Source of the DNA: Jeongeupia naejangsanensis
GTDB taxonomy: Bacteria > Pseudomonadota > Gammaproteobacteria > Burkholderiales > Chitinibacteraceae
Length of the DNA stretch: 64,000 nucleotides
Assembly: GCF_016865585.1 (NCBI RefSeq)
Contig: NZ_JAESND010000002.1
Location: 248,001 to 312,000 of the forward strand
Reading direction: 5' to 3'
The notes below the pieces were generated by a model. That model was not told where the DNA came from, did not search any database, and worked only from the letters and a program-made list of their open reading frames with translations. This document shows, one piece after another, positions 18,205-26,950 of the stretch (position 1 is its first letter; every line of letters starts with the position of its first letter). Position numbers and translations under genes: made by a program.

Positions 18205-18224
18205 CCGCAGCCGGAAGGCTGCGG
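18205..18224 (-). promoter_or_regulatory. Hairpin between binding-protein and permease genes
   Basis: A perfect 8-bp stem (18205-18212 with 18217-18224) closes a four-base GGAA/TTCC loop. There is no T tract, so it is more likely a 3' stabiliser of the abundant binding-protein mRNA than a full terminator; that role is inferred from position. Confidence 0.5.
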
Positions 18225-18266
18225 CGCGATGTCATGCGAGAGGGAGGAATCAGCGTCGAACGGCGT

Positions 18267-19364
18267 TTACTTCTTGACCGCCTGCTGCCATTGCTTGAGG
18301 AATTCCAGCCGCTTGGCCTGGTCGAGGTAGACCAGCAGGCCGGTGCCGACCTGGATCGGCTTGAGGCTGCTGCCCAGCTGCTTGGTCAGGCCGGCCATCG
18401 AGGTTTCGCCGTCGACGTCGGTGCGCAGCGAGAACAGGTCGGCATCGTTGGCGAGGATGGTCTGGCCGCGTTTGGACAGCAAGTAGTCCAGCCACAGCTT
18501 GGCGGCATTGGGGTTCTTGCCCGACTTGGTCACCGACGCAAGGCGGCTCATCACCAGCGTGTAGTCTTTCGGATAGACATAACCGATCGACGGATCCTTC
18601 TTGGCCTTGGTGAAGGCGTACGAGCCGATGATGTTGTAACCGATCAGGTTCTCGCCCGACGAGATCCGTTCCATCATCGCGCCGGTCGACGACTGCAGCT
18701 TGAGCCCGGTGCTGCCCATGGTCTTGACCATGTCCCAGGTGGCAGCGCCGCCGACGCGCACGTCCTGGGTCAGATAGCTGAAGCCGACGCCGGATTTCTC
18801 GATGTCGTAGGTGGTGACCTTGCCCTTGAACTTGTCCGGGTTGGCCTTGAGGATGCGCACCAGATCAGCGTGGGTTTGCGGGATTTCCTCGGCCTTGAGC
18901 AGGCGCTTGTTGTAGACGATGGTGATCGGTTCGAAGGTCGTGCCGTAGGCCTGGTTCTGGTACACCGACCACGCCGGCAGCTTGGGCGTTTCCGGCGAGG
19001 CGTAGCTGGCGATGAAGCCGTCGTTGACGAGCTTGATCTGCAGGTCCATTGCCGAGCTCCACAGGAAGTCGGCGGTCGTGGCACCGGCCGCGCTCTCGGA
19101 AATGAAGCGGTTGTACAGCTCGGTGCTGTTCATGTCGTTGTATTCGACCTTGATGCCCGGATACATGGATTCGAAATCCTTGATCAGTGGCTTGACCGCT
19201 GCGCTGTCGGTCACCGAATAAACAACGACCTTGCCCTCTTTCTGGGCCGCGCTGACAATCGCGGCGTAGTTGCTCGGATACCCAGCCGGAATGCTCGCTG
19301 CTGCGGCGAGACCGGCGACGGAACAGCTGGCCAGGGCCAGGGCAAAACGGGTAATGCGCTTCAT
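18267..19364 (-). CDS. ABC importer periplasmic substrate-binding protein (Fe3+/organic-anion family)
   Basis: A 365-residue exported binding protein. The signal peptide (residues 1-22, LAAAASIPAGYP) is followed by KEGKVVVYSVTDSAAVKPLIKDFESMYPGIKVEY, typical of the extracellular solute-binding family 1/6 that includes FbpA and PgtC/AfuA-like proteins. The paired C-terminal tyrosines that bind iron in FbpA are not obvious, so an organic phosphate or carboxylate is as likely as iron. The start at 19364 is the first one giving a proper signal peptide. A TctDE-like system lies divergently upstream. Confidence 0.85.
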   Translation of the reverse strand: MKRITRFALALASCSVAGLAAAASIPAGYPSNYAAIVSAAQKEGKVVVYSVTDSAAVKPLIKDFESMYPGIKVEYNDMNSTELYNRFISESAAGATTADFLWSSAMDLQIKLVNDGFIASYASPETPKLPAWSVYQNQAYGTTFEPITIVYNKRLLKAEEIPQTHADLVRILKANPDKFKGKVTTYDIEKSGVGFSYLTQDVRVGGAATWDMVKTMGSTGLKLQSSTGAMMERISSGENLIGYNIIGSYAFTKAKKDPSIGYVYPKDYTLVMSRLASVTKSGKNPNAAKLWLDYLLSKRGQTILANDADLFSLRTDVDGETSMAGLTKQLGSSLKPIQVGTGLLVYLDQAKRLEFLKQWQQAVKK

Positions 19365-19410
19365 ATCGATCTCCAGAATCTGGCCGTTTAGGCTCGGATT
19401 TCGCGGATGT

Positions 19411-19428
19411 GTTTCATCCGTGTGAAAC
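19411..19428. promoter_or_regulatory. Dyad operator candidate between importer and two-component system
   Basis: GTTTCA-N6-TGAAAC, a perfect 6-bp inverted repeat, lies in the 200-bp divergent region between the binding-protein gene and the response-regulator gene. Position makes it a good candidate binding site for that OmpR-family regulator; no published box was matched. Confidence 0.45.
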
Positions 19429-19564
19429 GATCCTATGCGCGCAGCGCTTTCAATTTGCTTTCCAGGCACCAGATCGATGCATTTTGCTGTTGCGGCGATC
19501 CCCGATGGTGCGGGTTGGAAGGGCTGACGATACTGAAACTGCCACTGGATGACCGGGTACCACC

Positions 19565-20242
19565 ATGCGTTTGCTCCTCGTTGAAGACAATCCTTCGCTC
19601 GCCGATTCGCTGAGTCGTGCCCTGATTCAGTGCGGCTTTGCGGTCGATTGCATGCATAACGGCGCGGACGCCGACCAGGTGCTGCGCACCGAGGATTACG
19701 CGCTGGTGATTCTTGATCTGGGCCTGCCCAAGCTCGACGGCCTGGAAGTGCTGCGGCGACTGCGGCAACGGCGCAACAAGGTGCCGGTGCTGATCCTGAC
19801 CGCGCATGGCTCGATCGACGAGCGGGTCAAGGGGCTCGATCTTGGGGCCGACGACTACCTGACCAAGCCCTGCGATCTGACCGAGCTCGAAGCGCGTGCC
19901 CGGGCGCTGATTCGTCGCAGCCACGGGTTCGACAGTGCCGAACAGACACTCGGGCCGCTGCGCTACGACAGCGTCAGTCGGGTCTTCAGCCTGCCCGGCG
20001 GCCCGCTCAGCCTGACACCGCGCGAGCACGCCGTGCTGGAGGTGCTGTTGCTGCGCGGCGGCAAGGCGGTCAGCAAGGACGCATTGTCCGAAAAGATTTT
20101 CGGCCTCGATGAATCGAGCAGTCCCGATGCGATCGAGATCTACGTCCACCGGCTGCGCAAGAAGCTCGAAGGCAGCGGCGTGGCCATCGTGACCTTGCGT
20201 GGCCTCGGTTACCTGCTGGAAGTGCGTGATGCCACGGCGTAG
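19565..20242 (+). CDS. OmpR-family response regulator, TctD-like
   Basis: A 225-residue regulator with a receiver domain (LLVEDNPSLADSL, phosphorylatable Asp in VILDLGLPKLDG, Lys in LTKPCDL) and a winged-helix output domain (LSLTPREHAVLEVLLL, IEIYVHRLRKKLEGSGV). It overlaps the sensor gene by 14 nt. The divergent neighbour is an ABC importer, as TctD is next to tricarboxylate transport genes, so it probably induces that importer. The signal is not known. Confidence 0.92.
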   Translation: MRLLLVEDNPSLADSLSRALIQCGFAVDCMHNGADADQVLRTEDYALVILDLGLPKLDGLEVLRRLRQRRNKVPVLILTAHGSIDERVKGLDLGADDYLTKPCDLTELEARARALIRRSHGFDSAEQTLGPLRYDSVSRVFSLPGGPLSLTPREHAVLEVLLLRGGKAVSKDALSEKIFGLDESSSPDAIEIYVHRLRKKLEGSGVAIVTLRGLGYLLEVRDATA

Positions 20243-21632
20243 CCTGCGCCGCTATCTGACGGTCTGCCTGCTGATTCCGTTGCTGGTACTGCTCAGCGTC
20301 GATGCCGTCCTGACCTATCACCGCGCCCGGCAATCGGCCGATGCGGCATTCGACCGCAGCCTGTTCACGTCGAACAAGGCCATGGTTGAGGGCATCTCGA
20401 TCCAGCACGGGAAGATCGTCGTCGACATACCGTATCTGGCACTGGAAATGTTCGAAGCCAATGCCTCGGGCCGGGTCTACTACCGGGTGGTCGAGGAGAA
20501 CGGCGCCGAGCTGACCGGTTACAAGGATCTGCCGCTGCCGCGTCATCGCGAACAGGATTACTACAAGCCGCTGTTCTACGACGCCGACTACAAGGGGGAA
20601 ACGATCCGCGTCGCAGCGACGCGTCAGCGCGTCCACGACGTCGCGACCGCGCAGGCGCGAACCGTGTGGGTGCTGACCGGCGAGACGCCCGAATCGCGGC
20701 GCGAGCTGGCGCGGCAGATTCTGGTCGGCGCGATCATCCAGGATCTGGTGCTGGTGGCGCTGGCGCTGGGGATCGTCCTGCTCGCGGTGAGCCTCGGGCT
20801 GCGACCGCTGCGACGACTGTCGGCCAAGGTCAAGGAGAAGGATGCCGATGACCTGCAACCGCTGGATGCGACCGAGCTGCCGGCCGAACTCAAGCCGCTG
20901 GTCGAGGCGATGAACCAGTACATCGCGCGGATCGAGCGCATCCTCAACGACCGCGGCCGCTTTTTCGCCGACGCGGCACATCAGCTGAAAACGCCGCTGG
21001 CGGTGCTGCAGGCCAAGGTCGAACTGGCCTTGCGCGAGGACGACCTGCCGGTGGTGAAGAAACAGCTGGCCGAAACGCTCGATACCGTCCGGCACGCATC
21101 ACGCGGCGTGAAGCAGCTGCTGTCGCTGTCCCGGCTGGCACCGGACCATTTTCTTGTCGTCACCTACAGCGATGTCGATCTGACCAGCGTGGCGCGAGAA
21201 GTCGCGCTCGACTGGGCGCCGGTGGCACGCCGTAGCGGCGTCGATCTCGGTTTCGAAGGCGACGTTGCGGCGACGCTGTCGGGACGCCCCGAACTGCTGC
21301 AGGAACTGGTCGGCAACCTGATCGACAACGCGATCCGCTACGCCGGGCCGGGCAAAATGGTGACGGTGCGTTGCGCCCCGGTCGATGGCCACGCGCGGCT
21401 GCAGGTGGTCGACAACGGCCCCGGCATCCCCGAGGAGGAGCGCGACAAGGTGTTCCGGCGCTTCTACCGGATCGCCGGCACGCAGGTCGAGGGCAGTGGG
21501 CTGGGCCTGGGGATCGTGCATGAAATCGCCCGGCTGCACGATGCGCTGATTGCGCTCTCGCACACGCCGGGCGGTGGCCTGACGGTGACGGTGGATTTTC
21601 CGGTCGATCGCGCTGCGCAGGAGTCGTCCTAG
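20229..21632 (+). CDS. Sensor histidine kinase, TctE-like
   Basis: A 467-residue membrane kinase. TM1 (residues 8-28), a periplasmic sensing region of about 130 residues and TM2 (about 160-185) are followed by a linker, H-box FFADAAHQLKTPLAVL, N-box LIDNAIRYA and G-boxes (DNGPGIPEEE, GSGLGLGIV). The periplasmic part has the layout of the 2CSK_N domain of TctE. The start at 20229 lies inside the regulator gene, so the pair is translationally coupled. Confidence 0.92.
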   Translation: MPRRSLRRYLTVCLLIPLLVLLSVDAVLTYHRARQSADAAFDRSLFTSNKAMVEGISIQHGKIVVDIPYLALEMFEANASGRVYYRVVEENGAELTGYKDLPLPRHREQDYYKPLFYDADYKGETIRVAATRQRVHDVATAQARTVWVLTGETPESRRELARQILVGAIIQDLVLVALALGIVLLAVSLGLRPLRRLSAKVKEKDADDLQPLDATELPAELKPLVEAMNQYIARIERILNDRGRFFADAAHQLKTPLAVLQAKVELALREDDLPVVKKQLAETLDTVRHASRGVKQLLSLSRLAPDHFLVVTYSDVDLTSVAREVALDWAPVARRSGVDLGFEGDVAATLSGRPELLQELVGNLIDNAIRYAGPGKMVTVRCAPVDGHARLQVVDNGPGIPEEERDKVFRRFYRIAGTQVEGSGLGLGIVHEIARLHDALIALSHTPGGGLTVTVDFPVDRAAQESS

Positions 21633-22276
21633 CCGCGCAGCCGCCACTGTTTGTCGACGATCTCGCCCAGTTGCATCAGCCGGCCATGGAAGAAATGGCC
21701 GACGCCGGGAACGACGATGACCGGCAGCTGCTGCGGCCGTGCCCAGTCGAACACGCTGGCAAGCGGCACGACTTCGTCTTCCTCGCCGTGGATCACCAGC
21801 GTGTCGGCCGGCACGGCCGGGTAGTCGGCGTAACGGCTGGTCGCCGGACCGACAAGGATCATGCCCTCTACCTCGTCGTCACCCAGCCGCTGGCGCAGCT
21901 GTGACTGCACATAGGTGCCGAACGAAAAACCGGCGAGCACCAGCTTGTCGGAGCCCGGATGCGCCGCGCGCGCGAAGGCCAGCACTGCGGCCATGTCGTC
22001 GGGCTCGTGCAGGCCACGGCTGTGCTCGCCCTCGGAATTGCCGACACCGCGCAGGTTCGGGCAGTAGGCGATGTAACCGAGCCGGGACAGTGTCTTGGCC
22101 AGTGTGTGGACGATCTTGTTGGTGAACGTGCCGCCCTCAGTCGGATTCGGGTGCGCGACCAGCGCGATGCCACGGACGGTGTCGAGTGCGGAATCAAGAC
22201 GCAGGCATTCGAGTTTGCCGGCCGGCCCGGCGATGTCGAGCAACTCGAACGCGGGGGCTTTGCGCGGAGCGTTCAC
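21629..22276 (-). CDS. Alpha/beta hydrolase (GTG start)
   Basis: A 215-residue hydrolase of the COG2945 type. The nucleophile elbow is GFSFGTYV, the oxyanion region is VAHPNPTEGG with LRGVGNSEGEHSRG, and the acid/base residues lie in VIHGEEDEVVPL and VPGVGHFFHGRL. The substrate is unknown. The GTG at 22276 shares four bases with the ferredoxin stop, so the two are translationally coupled. It converges on the histidine kinase gene with a 4-nt overlap. Confidence 0.88.
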   Translation of the reverse strand: MNAPRKAPAFELLDIAGPAGKLECLRLDSALDTVRGIALVAHPNPTEGGTFTNKIVHTLAKTLSRLGYIAYCPNLRGVGNSEGEHSRGLHEPDDMAAVLAFARAAHPGSDKLVLAGFSFGTYVQSQLRQRLGDDEVEGMILVGPATSRYADYPAVPADTLVIHGEEDEVVPLASVFDWARPQQLPVIVVPGVGHFFHGRLMQLGEIVDKQWRLRG

Positions 22277-22590
22277 AATTTCAGCCTCAGCCGTTCGACC
22301 ACGCGGCCGTTGACGAGATGTTCGTCGACGATTTCGTCGATGTCGCTCTCGTCGATATAGGTGTACCAAGTCTCTTCCGGATAGATCACGATCACCGGGC
22401 CTTCCTCGCAGCGTTCCAGACAGCCGGCCTTGTTGATGCGCACGCCGCCGGGGCCGGCGAGCTTGAGCGATTTGACGCGAGCCTTGGCGTGCTCCCATGC
22501 GGCAACAGCGCCGCAGTTGGCACAGCTCTGGCGTTCGCCCGGATCGCGCTGGTTCAGGCAGAAAAACACATGGTGCTTGTAGTAGCTCAT
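22273..22590 (-). CDS. Thioredoxin-like [2Fe-2S] ferredoxin
   Basis: A 105-residue protein of the (2Fe-2S) ferredoxin family with a thioredoxin fold, related to NuoE and the Shethna protein. The four cluster-ligand cysteines sit in FFCLNQR, SCANCG and KAGCLERCEEGP, followed by the typical VIVIYPEETWY. It is a cytoplasmic electron carrier; its partner is unknown, though coupling to the hydrolase is consistent. Confidence 0.88.
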   Translation of the reverse strand: MSYYKHHVFFCLNQRDPGERQSCANCGAVAAWEHAKARVKSLKLAGPGGVRINKAGCLERCEEGPVIVIYPEETWYTYIDESDIDEIVDEHLVNGRVVERLRLKL

Positions 22591-22605
22591 TGTTGCCCCC
22601 GAGAT

Positions 22606-23691
22606 TTACTGCGGCTGGACCGGACGGTTGTGCGCGGTAACGAAGAACGGCAGTCCGTCGGTATCGAGGTCGGGCTGGATCGTTTCGATCACCACCACGT
22701 CGTCGACCTGGCATTCGCGCATCAGGTCATCGACAAAGGCATGCACCTGTTCGGCTGTGTCGAGCGGTGCCAGCGGCCAGACGTAACCTTCCCAGCGTTC
22801 GGCATCCTCGCGGCTGGAAAAGGTGATGCGGATTTCGCCGCCTTCATGCGCCGCGAGCGTGATCACCGGCGTGCGGCCCTTGCCGCGAATGCTGCGGATC
22901 GCGTTGCTGGCGGCGACCTGCAGGCGGGTTTCGAGCACGGTGACCCGGCCGGACTCCTGCGCGGCGAGCCAGCTTTGCGGTACGCGCGGGATCGGGAACA
23001 GGGTCAGGCCCGGCTTCTTGAAGCCGTCGCTGAGCAATTGCGCCAGCGGCATGCCCCAGCCGCCGACCGCGCCACCGAGACGGATGACCGGATCGGTCCC
23101 GGACGGCTGCATGGCCACGCCGACGAGATAGCGGATGAACACGCCCTCGTCCTTGAACCTGATCGGTGCCGACACCAGTTCGGCCGGCAGTGCTTCGGCA
23201 GCGGTGATCTGCGTTTGCCAGCGCGACAGTTGGGTCGGATTGATCGCGGCCAGCTGATCTGCGCCGACGAGGGCGCTGCCGAGCCAGACATCGGCGTCGG
23301 CGGCGATCACGCCGTGCGTGCGCAGCAAAGCAGCAATCGCCTGTGCATCGGCTTCGCCCGGCAGTTCGGTCTCGCCTTTCTGGCCGGCGACGAAGACGAT
23401 CGGCAGGGCGAACGGCACGGCATGGGCGACGTTACCGAGCGGCTGCTCGACGGCATCGCGCAGCGTTTTCCACAGCACCTTGTACGCATCCTGCGTTGGC
23501 GCTTGTGTCAATGCGCCATTCAGGCCGTAGTGATCACCGGTTAGCAACAGTTCGCGAACCACCTCGTCCAGCACCTGCCGCTTTTGCTTTGCATCCGCGG
23601 GTTCGCTGGCGGTCAGAAAGGCCATCAGGCTGCGAATGACCGGGTTCTTGGCGTTGACGCGGGGGTAGAGGCGGGGATCGGGCAGGTACAT
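22606..23691 (-). CDS. Conserved hypothetical protein
   Basis: A 361-residue soluble protein whose family I cannot assign with confidence. It has no signal peptide or membrane segments. The N-terminus (YLPDPRLYPRVNAKN) suggests a conserved leader; the middle has a long mixed alpha/beta region with GVFIRYLVGVAM and RLGGAVGGWGMPLAQLL. The ATG at 23691 is preferred to a TTG at 23709. It precedes the ferredoxin gene by 15 nt, so the three minus-strand genes probably form one operon. Confidence 0.7.
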   Translation of the reverse strand: MYLPDPRLYPRVNAKNPVIRSLMAFLTASEPADAKQKRQVLDEVVRELLLTGDHYGLNGALTQAPTQDAYKVLWKTLRDAVEQPLGNVAHAVPFALPIVFVAGQKGETELPGEADAQAIAALLRTHGVIAADADVWLGSALVGADQLAAINPTQLSRWQTQITAAEALPAELVSAPIRFKDEGVFIRYLVGVAMQPSGTDPVIRLGGAVGGWGMPLAQLLSDGFKKPGLTLFPIPRVPQSWLAAQESGRVTVLETRLQVAASNAIRSIRGKGRTPVITLAAHEGGEIRITFSSREDAERWEGYVWPLAPLDTAEQVHAFVDDLMRECQVDDVVVIETIQPDLDTDGLPFFVTAHNRPVQPQ

Positions 23692-23800
23692 GGGGCTGGC
23701 CAGGAGCAAAAGCGCAATTATACCGTGCGGGGTGGGTCTGGAGGGGTTAATGACTTTGGCATGGAATATGCTTTCTATTTCTGCAAGCTATTGAATTGAT

Positions 23801-23830
23801 TTGACAATCTTCCAGACCCTCAGGTAAATT
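23801..23830 (+). promoter_or_regulatory. Strong sigma-70-like promoter upstream of candidate small RNA
   Basis: A perfect -35 (TTGACA, 23801-23806), an 18-nt spacer and TAAATT (23825-23830). Transcription would start near 23837, about 107 nt before the cupin start codon. Confidence 0.65.
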
Positions 23831-23836
23831 CAAGGT

Positions 23837-23927
23837 TCTGTTGGGATGCGAGATTTGCGTCTTGATGGTTTCTCCTTTGTAGATGTTGTTGGTGGCCCGG
23901 ATCCGTTTACGTTTCCGGGTTTTTTTT
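23837..23927 (+). ncRNA. Candidate small RNA or terminator-controlled leader
   Basis: About 90 nt between a strong promoter and the cupin gene. A 6-bp hairpin (23845-23850 with 23856-23861) comes first. A single-stranded stretch with TTTCTCCTTTG (23869-23879), complementary to a ribosome-binding site, follows. It ends with a textbook terminator: a 6-bp stem (23896-23901 with 23914-23919) and eight T (23920-23927). This layout matches Hfq-dependent small RNAs, such as the neisserial RNAs with exposed CUCCUU loops. It could instead be an attenuator of the cupin gene, since the terminator ends just 16 nt before that ATG. Confidence 0.55.
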
Positions 23928-23943
23928 CATCTGGAGTACCTGC

Positions 23944-24423
23944 ATGACGTCGCCGACCTTCATCGATCGCAATCTGCTGAACGAACTCAGCGCCGAGGCG
24001 GCGCAAAGTCCCCGGTTGCGCAAGAACCGCAATTTCCACACCGGCAATGACGATGCCTGTCACCGGCTGCTCAATGCGCTCGAGCCCGGAACCTATATCC
24101 AGCCGCATTGCCATCTGGCCGCCGACAAGGAAGAAACGCTGATCGTGCTGTACGGCCGCATCGGTGTGTTGCTGTTTGACGAGACCGGCGCGGTGACCGC
24201 AACGCGCGAACTCGTCGCTGGCGGCGAGACGGTTGGCGTCAATGTCGCGCCGGGCGTATTCCACAGCCTGGTCGCGCTCGAGGCCGGTTCGGTGTTCTTC
24301 GAGAGCAAGGCCGGTCCGTATGCTGCGCTGGGCGCAGCGGAAAAGCCCGTCTGGGCGCCGTCGGAAGGCGAACCCGGCGTCGAGGCTTTTCTGGCCGGCA
24401 TGCTGGCGCATTTCGCCCGCTGA
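23944..24423 (+). CDS. WbuC-like cupin-fold protein
   Basis: A 159-residue cupin of the WbuC/DUF6016 type. The metal-site region is HCHLAADKEETLIVLYGR, with the second histidine in PGVFHSLVALE. In other bacteria these small proteins lie in polysaccharide clusters; here none is adjacent, so its role is open. The Shine-Dalgarno sequence is CTGGAG, placed directly after the strong terminator, so readthrough may govern expression. Confidence 0.8.
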   Translation: MTSPTFIDRNLLNELSAEAAQSPRLRKNRNFHTGNDDACHRLLNALEPGTYIQPHCHLAADKEETLIVLYGRIGVLLFDETGAVTATRELVAGGETVGVNVAPGVFHSLVALEAGSVFFESKAGPYAALGAAEKPVWAPSEGEPGVEAFLAGMLAHFAR

Positions 24424-24424
24424 A

Positions 24425-24709
24425 CTAGCGCGTCTCGATCTCGCAAAAGCCCGTCAGCGCTTCAATGCCTGCGTCGGTCACGTCAAGCCGGTCGACGCGG
24501 GCCGAGTCGGGGCCACGGTGCACCCAGAGCAGGAAATCGTCGATCTCGGCAGCCCGGCCTTGTGCCTGGATTTCGACCGTACCGTCGGTGCGGTTGCGCA
24601 CCCAGCCGGTCAGGTTGCGGGCCAGCGCTTCGCGGACCGTGTAGAAACGGAAGCCGACGCCCTGGACCCGGCCGTGGACACGCAACCGTCTGGCGATGAC
24701 TTCGTTCAT
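24425..24709 (-). CDS. acyP: Acylphosphatase
   Basis: A 94-residue acylphosphatase that hydrolyses acyl phosphates such as carbamoyl or 1,3-bisphosphoglycerate. The active-site pattern VHGRVQGVGFRFYTVREA holds the catalytic arginine, and GWVRNRTDGTVEIQAQG holds the asparagine. The ATG at 24709 follows GAGGAAT. It lies one base past the converging cupin stop. Confidence 0.95.
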   Translation of the reverse strand: MNEVIARRLRVHGRVQGVGFRFYTVREALARNLTGWVRNRTDGTVEIQAQGRAAEIDDFLLWVHRGPDSARVDRLDVTDAGIEALTGFCEIETR

Positions 24710-24737
24710 GCCGATTCCTCCGTTGACGAGGCAAAAC

Positions 24738-24764
24738 AAAACCGGCCACGCGGGCCGGTTTTGA
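24738..24764. terminator. Bidirectional terminator between metG and acyP
   Basis: A 10-bp stem (24738-24747 with 24753-24762) closes an ACGCG loop, with A and T runs on the flanks. On the minus strand it ends the metG transcript before acyP. Confidence 0.85.
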
Positions 24765-24779
24765 TTTTAGTCCCGCGCC

Positions 24780-26825
24780 TTACTTGACGCGCATTCCCGG
24801 CTTGGCGCCGCTGTCCGGGCTGAGGATGTACAGGCCGCCGTCACCACCCGCGGCGAGTACCATGCCCTCGGACAAGCCGAACTTCATCTTGCGCGGCGCG
24901 AGGTTGGCGACCATCACGGTCAGCCGGCCCTGCAGGTCTTCGGGCTTGTACGCCGACTTGATGCCGGCGAACACGTGGCGGGTTTCGTTACCGATGTCCA
25001 GCGTCAGCGAAACGAGCTTGTCGGCGCCTTCGACCGACTTGGCTTCGACGATCCTGGCGACGCGCAGGTCGACCTTCATGAAGTCGTCGATGCTGATCGT
25101 TTCGGCGATCGGCGGGACGTCGTAATCGAGTGCCGGTTTGGTTTCCGCTGCCGGTGCCAGACTCTGCTTGTTTTCCTCGACCATGGCTTCGATGGCCTTC
25201 GGATCGATCCGCGTCATCAGGTGCGAATACGGATGGATGCAGTGGCCGAGCAGCAGCGAGCCGGCATCGACCCAGCGCAGCGGCGCGATGTTGAGGAAGG
25301 CTTCGACGTCGGCGGCCAGCTTGGGCAGCACGGGCTTCAGGTAGATCGTCAGCAGGCGGAACGCATTGATCAGGATCGAACAGACACGCTGCAGCTCGGC
25401 ATCCATGCCTTCCTGCTTGGCCATTTCCCACGGCTTGTTGGCATCGACGAACTGGTTGACCTCGTCGGTCAGCGCCATGATGTCGCGAATCGCGCGGCTG
25501 TAGTCGCGTGCTTCGAGCAGTTGCGCCAGCTCGTCACCGGCGGCCTGCAGCTTCGCCAGCACCGGCACGTCGCCCAGTTCGCGGGCCAGCTCGCCACCGA
25601 AGCGCTTGGTCAGGAAACCGGCGGCGCGGCTGGCGATGTTGACGTACTTGCCGATCAGGTCGCTGTTGACGCGGGCGGCGAAGTCTTCGAGGTTGAGGTC
25701 GATGTCCTCGATGGCCGAATTCAGTTTGGCGGCGAAGTAGTAGCGCAGCCATTCCGGGTTCAGGTGGCGCAGGTACGACTCGGCGGTGATGAAGGTGCCG
25801 CGGCTCTTGCTCATCTTGGCGCCGTCGACGGTCAGGAAACCGTGGGCGTTGATGCCGGTCGGCGTGCGGTAGCCGCTGTATTCGAGCATGGCCGGCCAGA
25901 ACAGCGCGTGGAAGTAGAGGATGTCCTTGCCGATGAAGTGGTAGAGCTCGGCAGTCGAATCCTTGCTCCAGTACTCGTCGAAGTCCAGGCCGAGGCGGTC
26001 GCACAGGTTTTTGTGGCTGGCCATATAGCCGACCGGCGCGTCGAGCCAGACGTAGAAATACTTGCCCGGTGCATCCGGAATCTCGAAGCCGAAGTACGGT
26101 GCGTCGCGCGAAATGTCCCAGTCGTTCAGGCCGGCGTCGAACCATTCCTGCATCTTGTTCGCCGCGCCTTCCTGCAGGCGCGGGCGCTCGGCGCCGTTGA
26201 CCGTGCTTGCACCGGTCGTCCAGCCCTTGAGGAAATCTTCGCAGTCGCCAAGGCGGAAGAAAAAGTGCTCCGAGTCGCGCAGCACCGGCGTCGCGCCGGA
26301 GACGGCCGAGTACGGGTTCTTCAGTTCGGTCGGGCTGTAGGTCGCACCGCAGACTTCACAGTTGTCGCCGTACTGGTCCTTGGCGCCGCACTTCGGGCAT
26401 TCGCCCTTCACGAAGCGGTCCGGCAGGAACATGCTCTTTTCCGGATCGAACAGCTGCGAGATCGTCCGGCTGACGATCTTGCCGTTGGCTTTCAGCTTGC
26501 CGTAGATGTCGTAGGCGAACTGGCGGTTTTCTTCCGAATTGGTGCTGTAGTAGTTGTCGAAGGCGACATGGAAGCCGGTGAAGTCACGCAGGTGTTCGCC
26601 GTGCACGCGCTCGATCAGCGCCTCCGGGCTCAGGCCTTCTTTTTCGGCGCGCAGCATGACCGGCGTGCCGTGGGTGTCGTCGGCGCAGACATAGTGACAG
26701 GTGTGGCCGCGCATCTTCTGGAAGCGGACCCAGATGTCGGTCTGGATGTATTCGACAAGGTGGCCGAGGTGGATGGCGCCGTTGGCGTAGGGCAGGGCGG
26801 AGGTGACGAGGATCTTGCGGCTCAT
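24780..26825 (-). CDS. metG: Methionyl-tRNA synthetase
   Basis: A class I aminoacyl-tRNA synthetase of 681 residues (MetG1 type). It has the HIGH motif in [16 protein letters not shown], a four-cysteine zinc knuckle ([18 protein letters not shown]), KMSKS in [11 protein letters not shown], and a C-terminal EMAPII/Trbp111 tRNA-binding domain ([22 protein letters not shown]). It charges initiator and elongator tRNA-Met. The ATG at 26825 gives the canonical [14 protein letters not shown] start. Confidence 0.98.
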   Translation of the reverse strand: MSRKILVTSALPYANGAIHLGHLVEYIQTDIWVRFQKMRGHTCHYVCADDTHGTPVMLRAEKEGLSPEALIERVHGEHLRDFTGFHVAFDNYYSTNSEENRQFAYDIYGKLKANGKIVSRTISQLFDPEKSMFLPDRFVKGECPKCGAKDQYGDNCEVCGATYSPTELKNPYSAVSGATPVLRDSEHFFFRLGDCEDFLKGWTTGASTVNGAERPRLQEGAANKMQEWFDAGLNDWDISRDAPYFGFEIPDAPGKYFYVWLDAPVGYMASHKNLCDRLGLDFDEYWSKDSTAELYHFIGKDILYFHALFWPAMLEYSGYRTPTGINAHGFLTVDGAKMSKSRGTFITAESYLRHLNPEWLRYYFAAKLNSAIEDIDLNLEDFAARVNSDLIGKYVNIASRAAGFLTKRFGGELARELGDVPVLAKLQAAGDELAQLLEARDYSRAIRDIMALTDEVNQFVDANKPWEMAKQEGMDAELQRVCSILINAFRLLTIYLKPVLPKLAADVEAFLNIAPLRWVDAGSLLLGHCIHPYSHLMTRIDPKAIEAMVEENKQSLAPAAETKPALDYDVPPIAETISIDDFMKVDLRVARIVEAKSVEGADKLVSLTLDIGNETRHVFAGIKSAYKPEDLQGRLTVMVANLAPRKMKFGLSEGMVLAAGGDGGLYILSPDSGAKPGMRVK

Positions 26826-26880
26826 GGTCGTCTTTTTGGGCAATGAATCGTCCGATTATATCGCAGCCGCACGCCGGGCC

Positions 26881-26909
26881 GTGACGCATTGCGGGTCGGC
26901 CGTTATAGT
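26881..26909 (+). promoter_or_regulatory. Promoter candidate for the Hpt gene
   Basis: GTGACG (26881-26886), 17 nt, TATAGT (26904-26909). Transcription would start near 26916, either just before an ATG at 26918 or 35 nt before the preferred ATG at 26951. Confidence 0.45.
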
Positions 26910-26950
26910 TGTCTGTCATGGTCCGATGGCCTCACAGGAATCCCGAACGC

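Noticed and set aside
16431-19391. 986-codon open frame on the plus strand
   Set aside because: It runs antisense to the permease and binding-protein genes and has Gln/His/Arg-rich, motif-free sequence.
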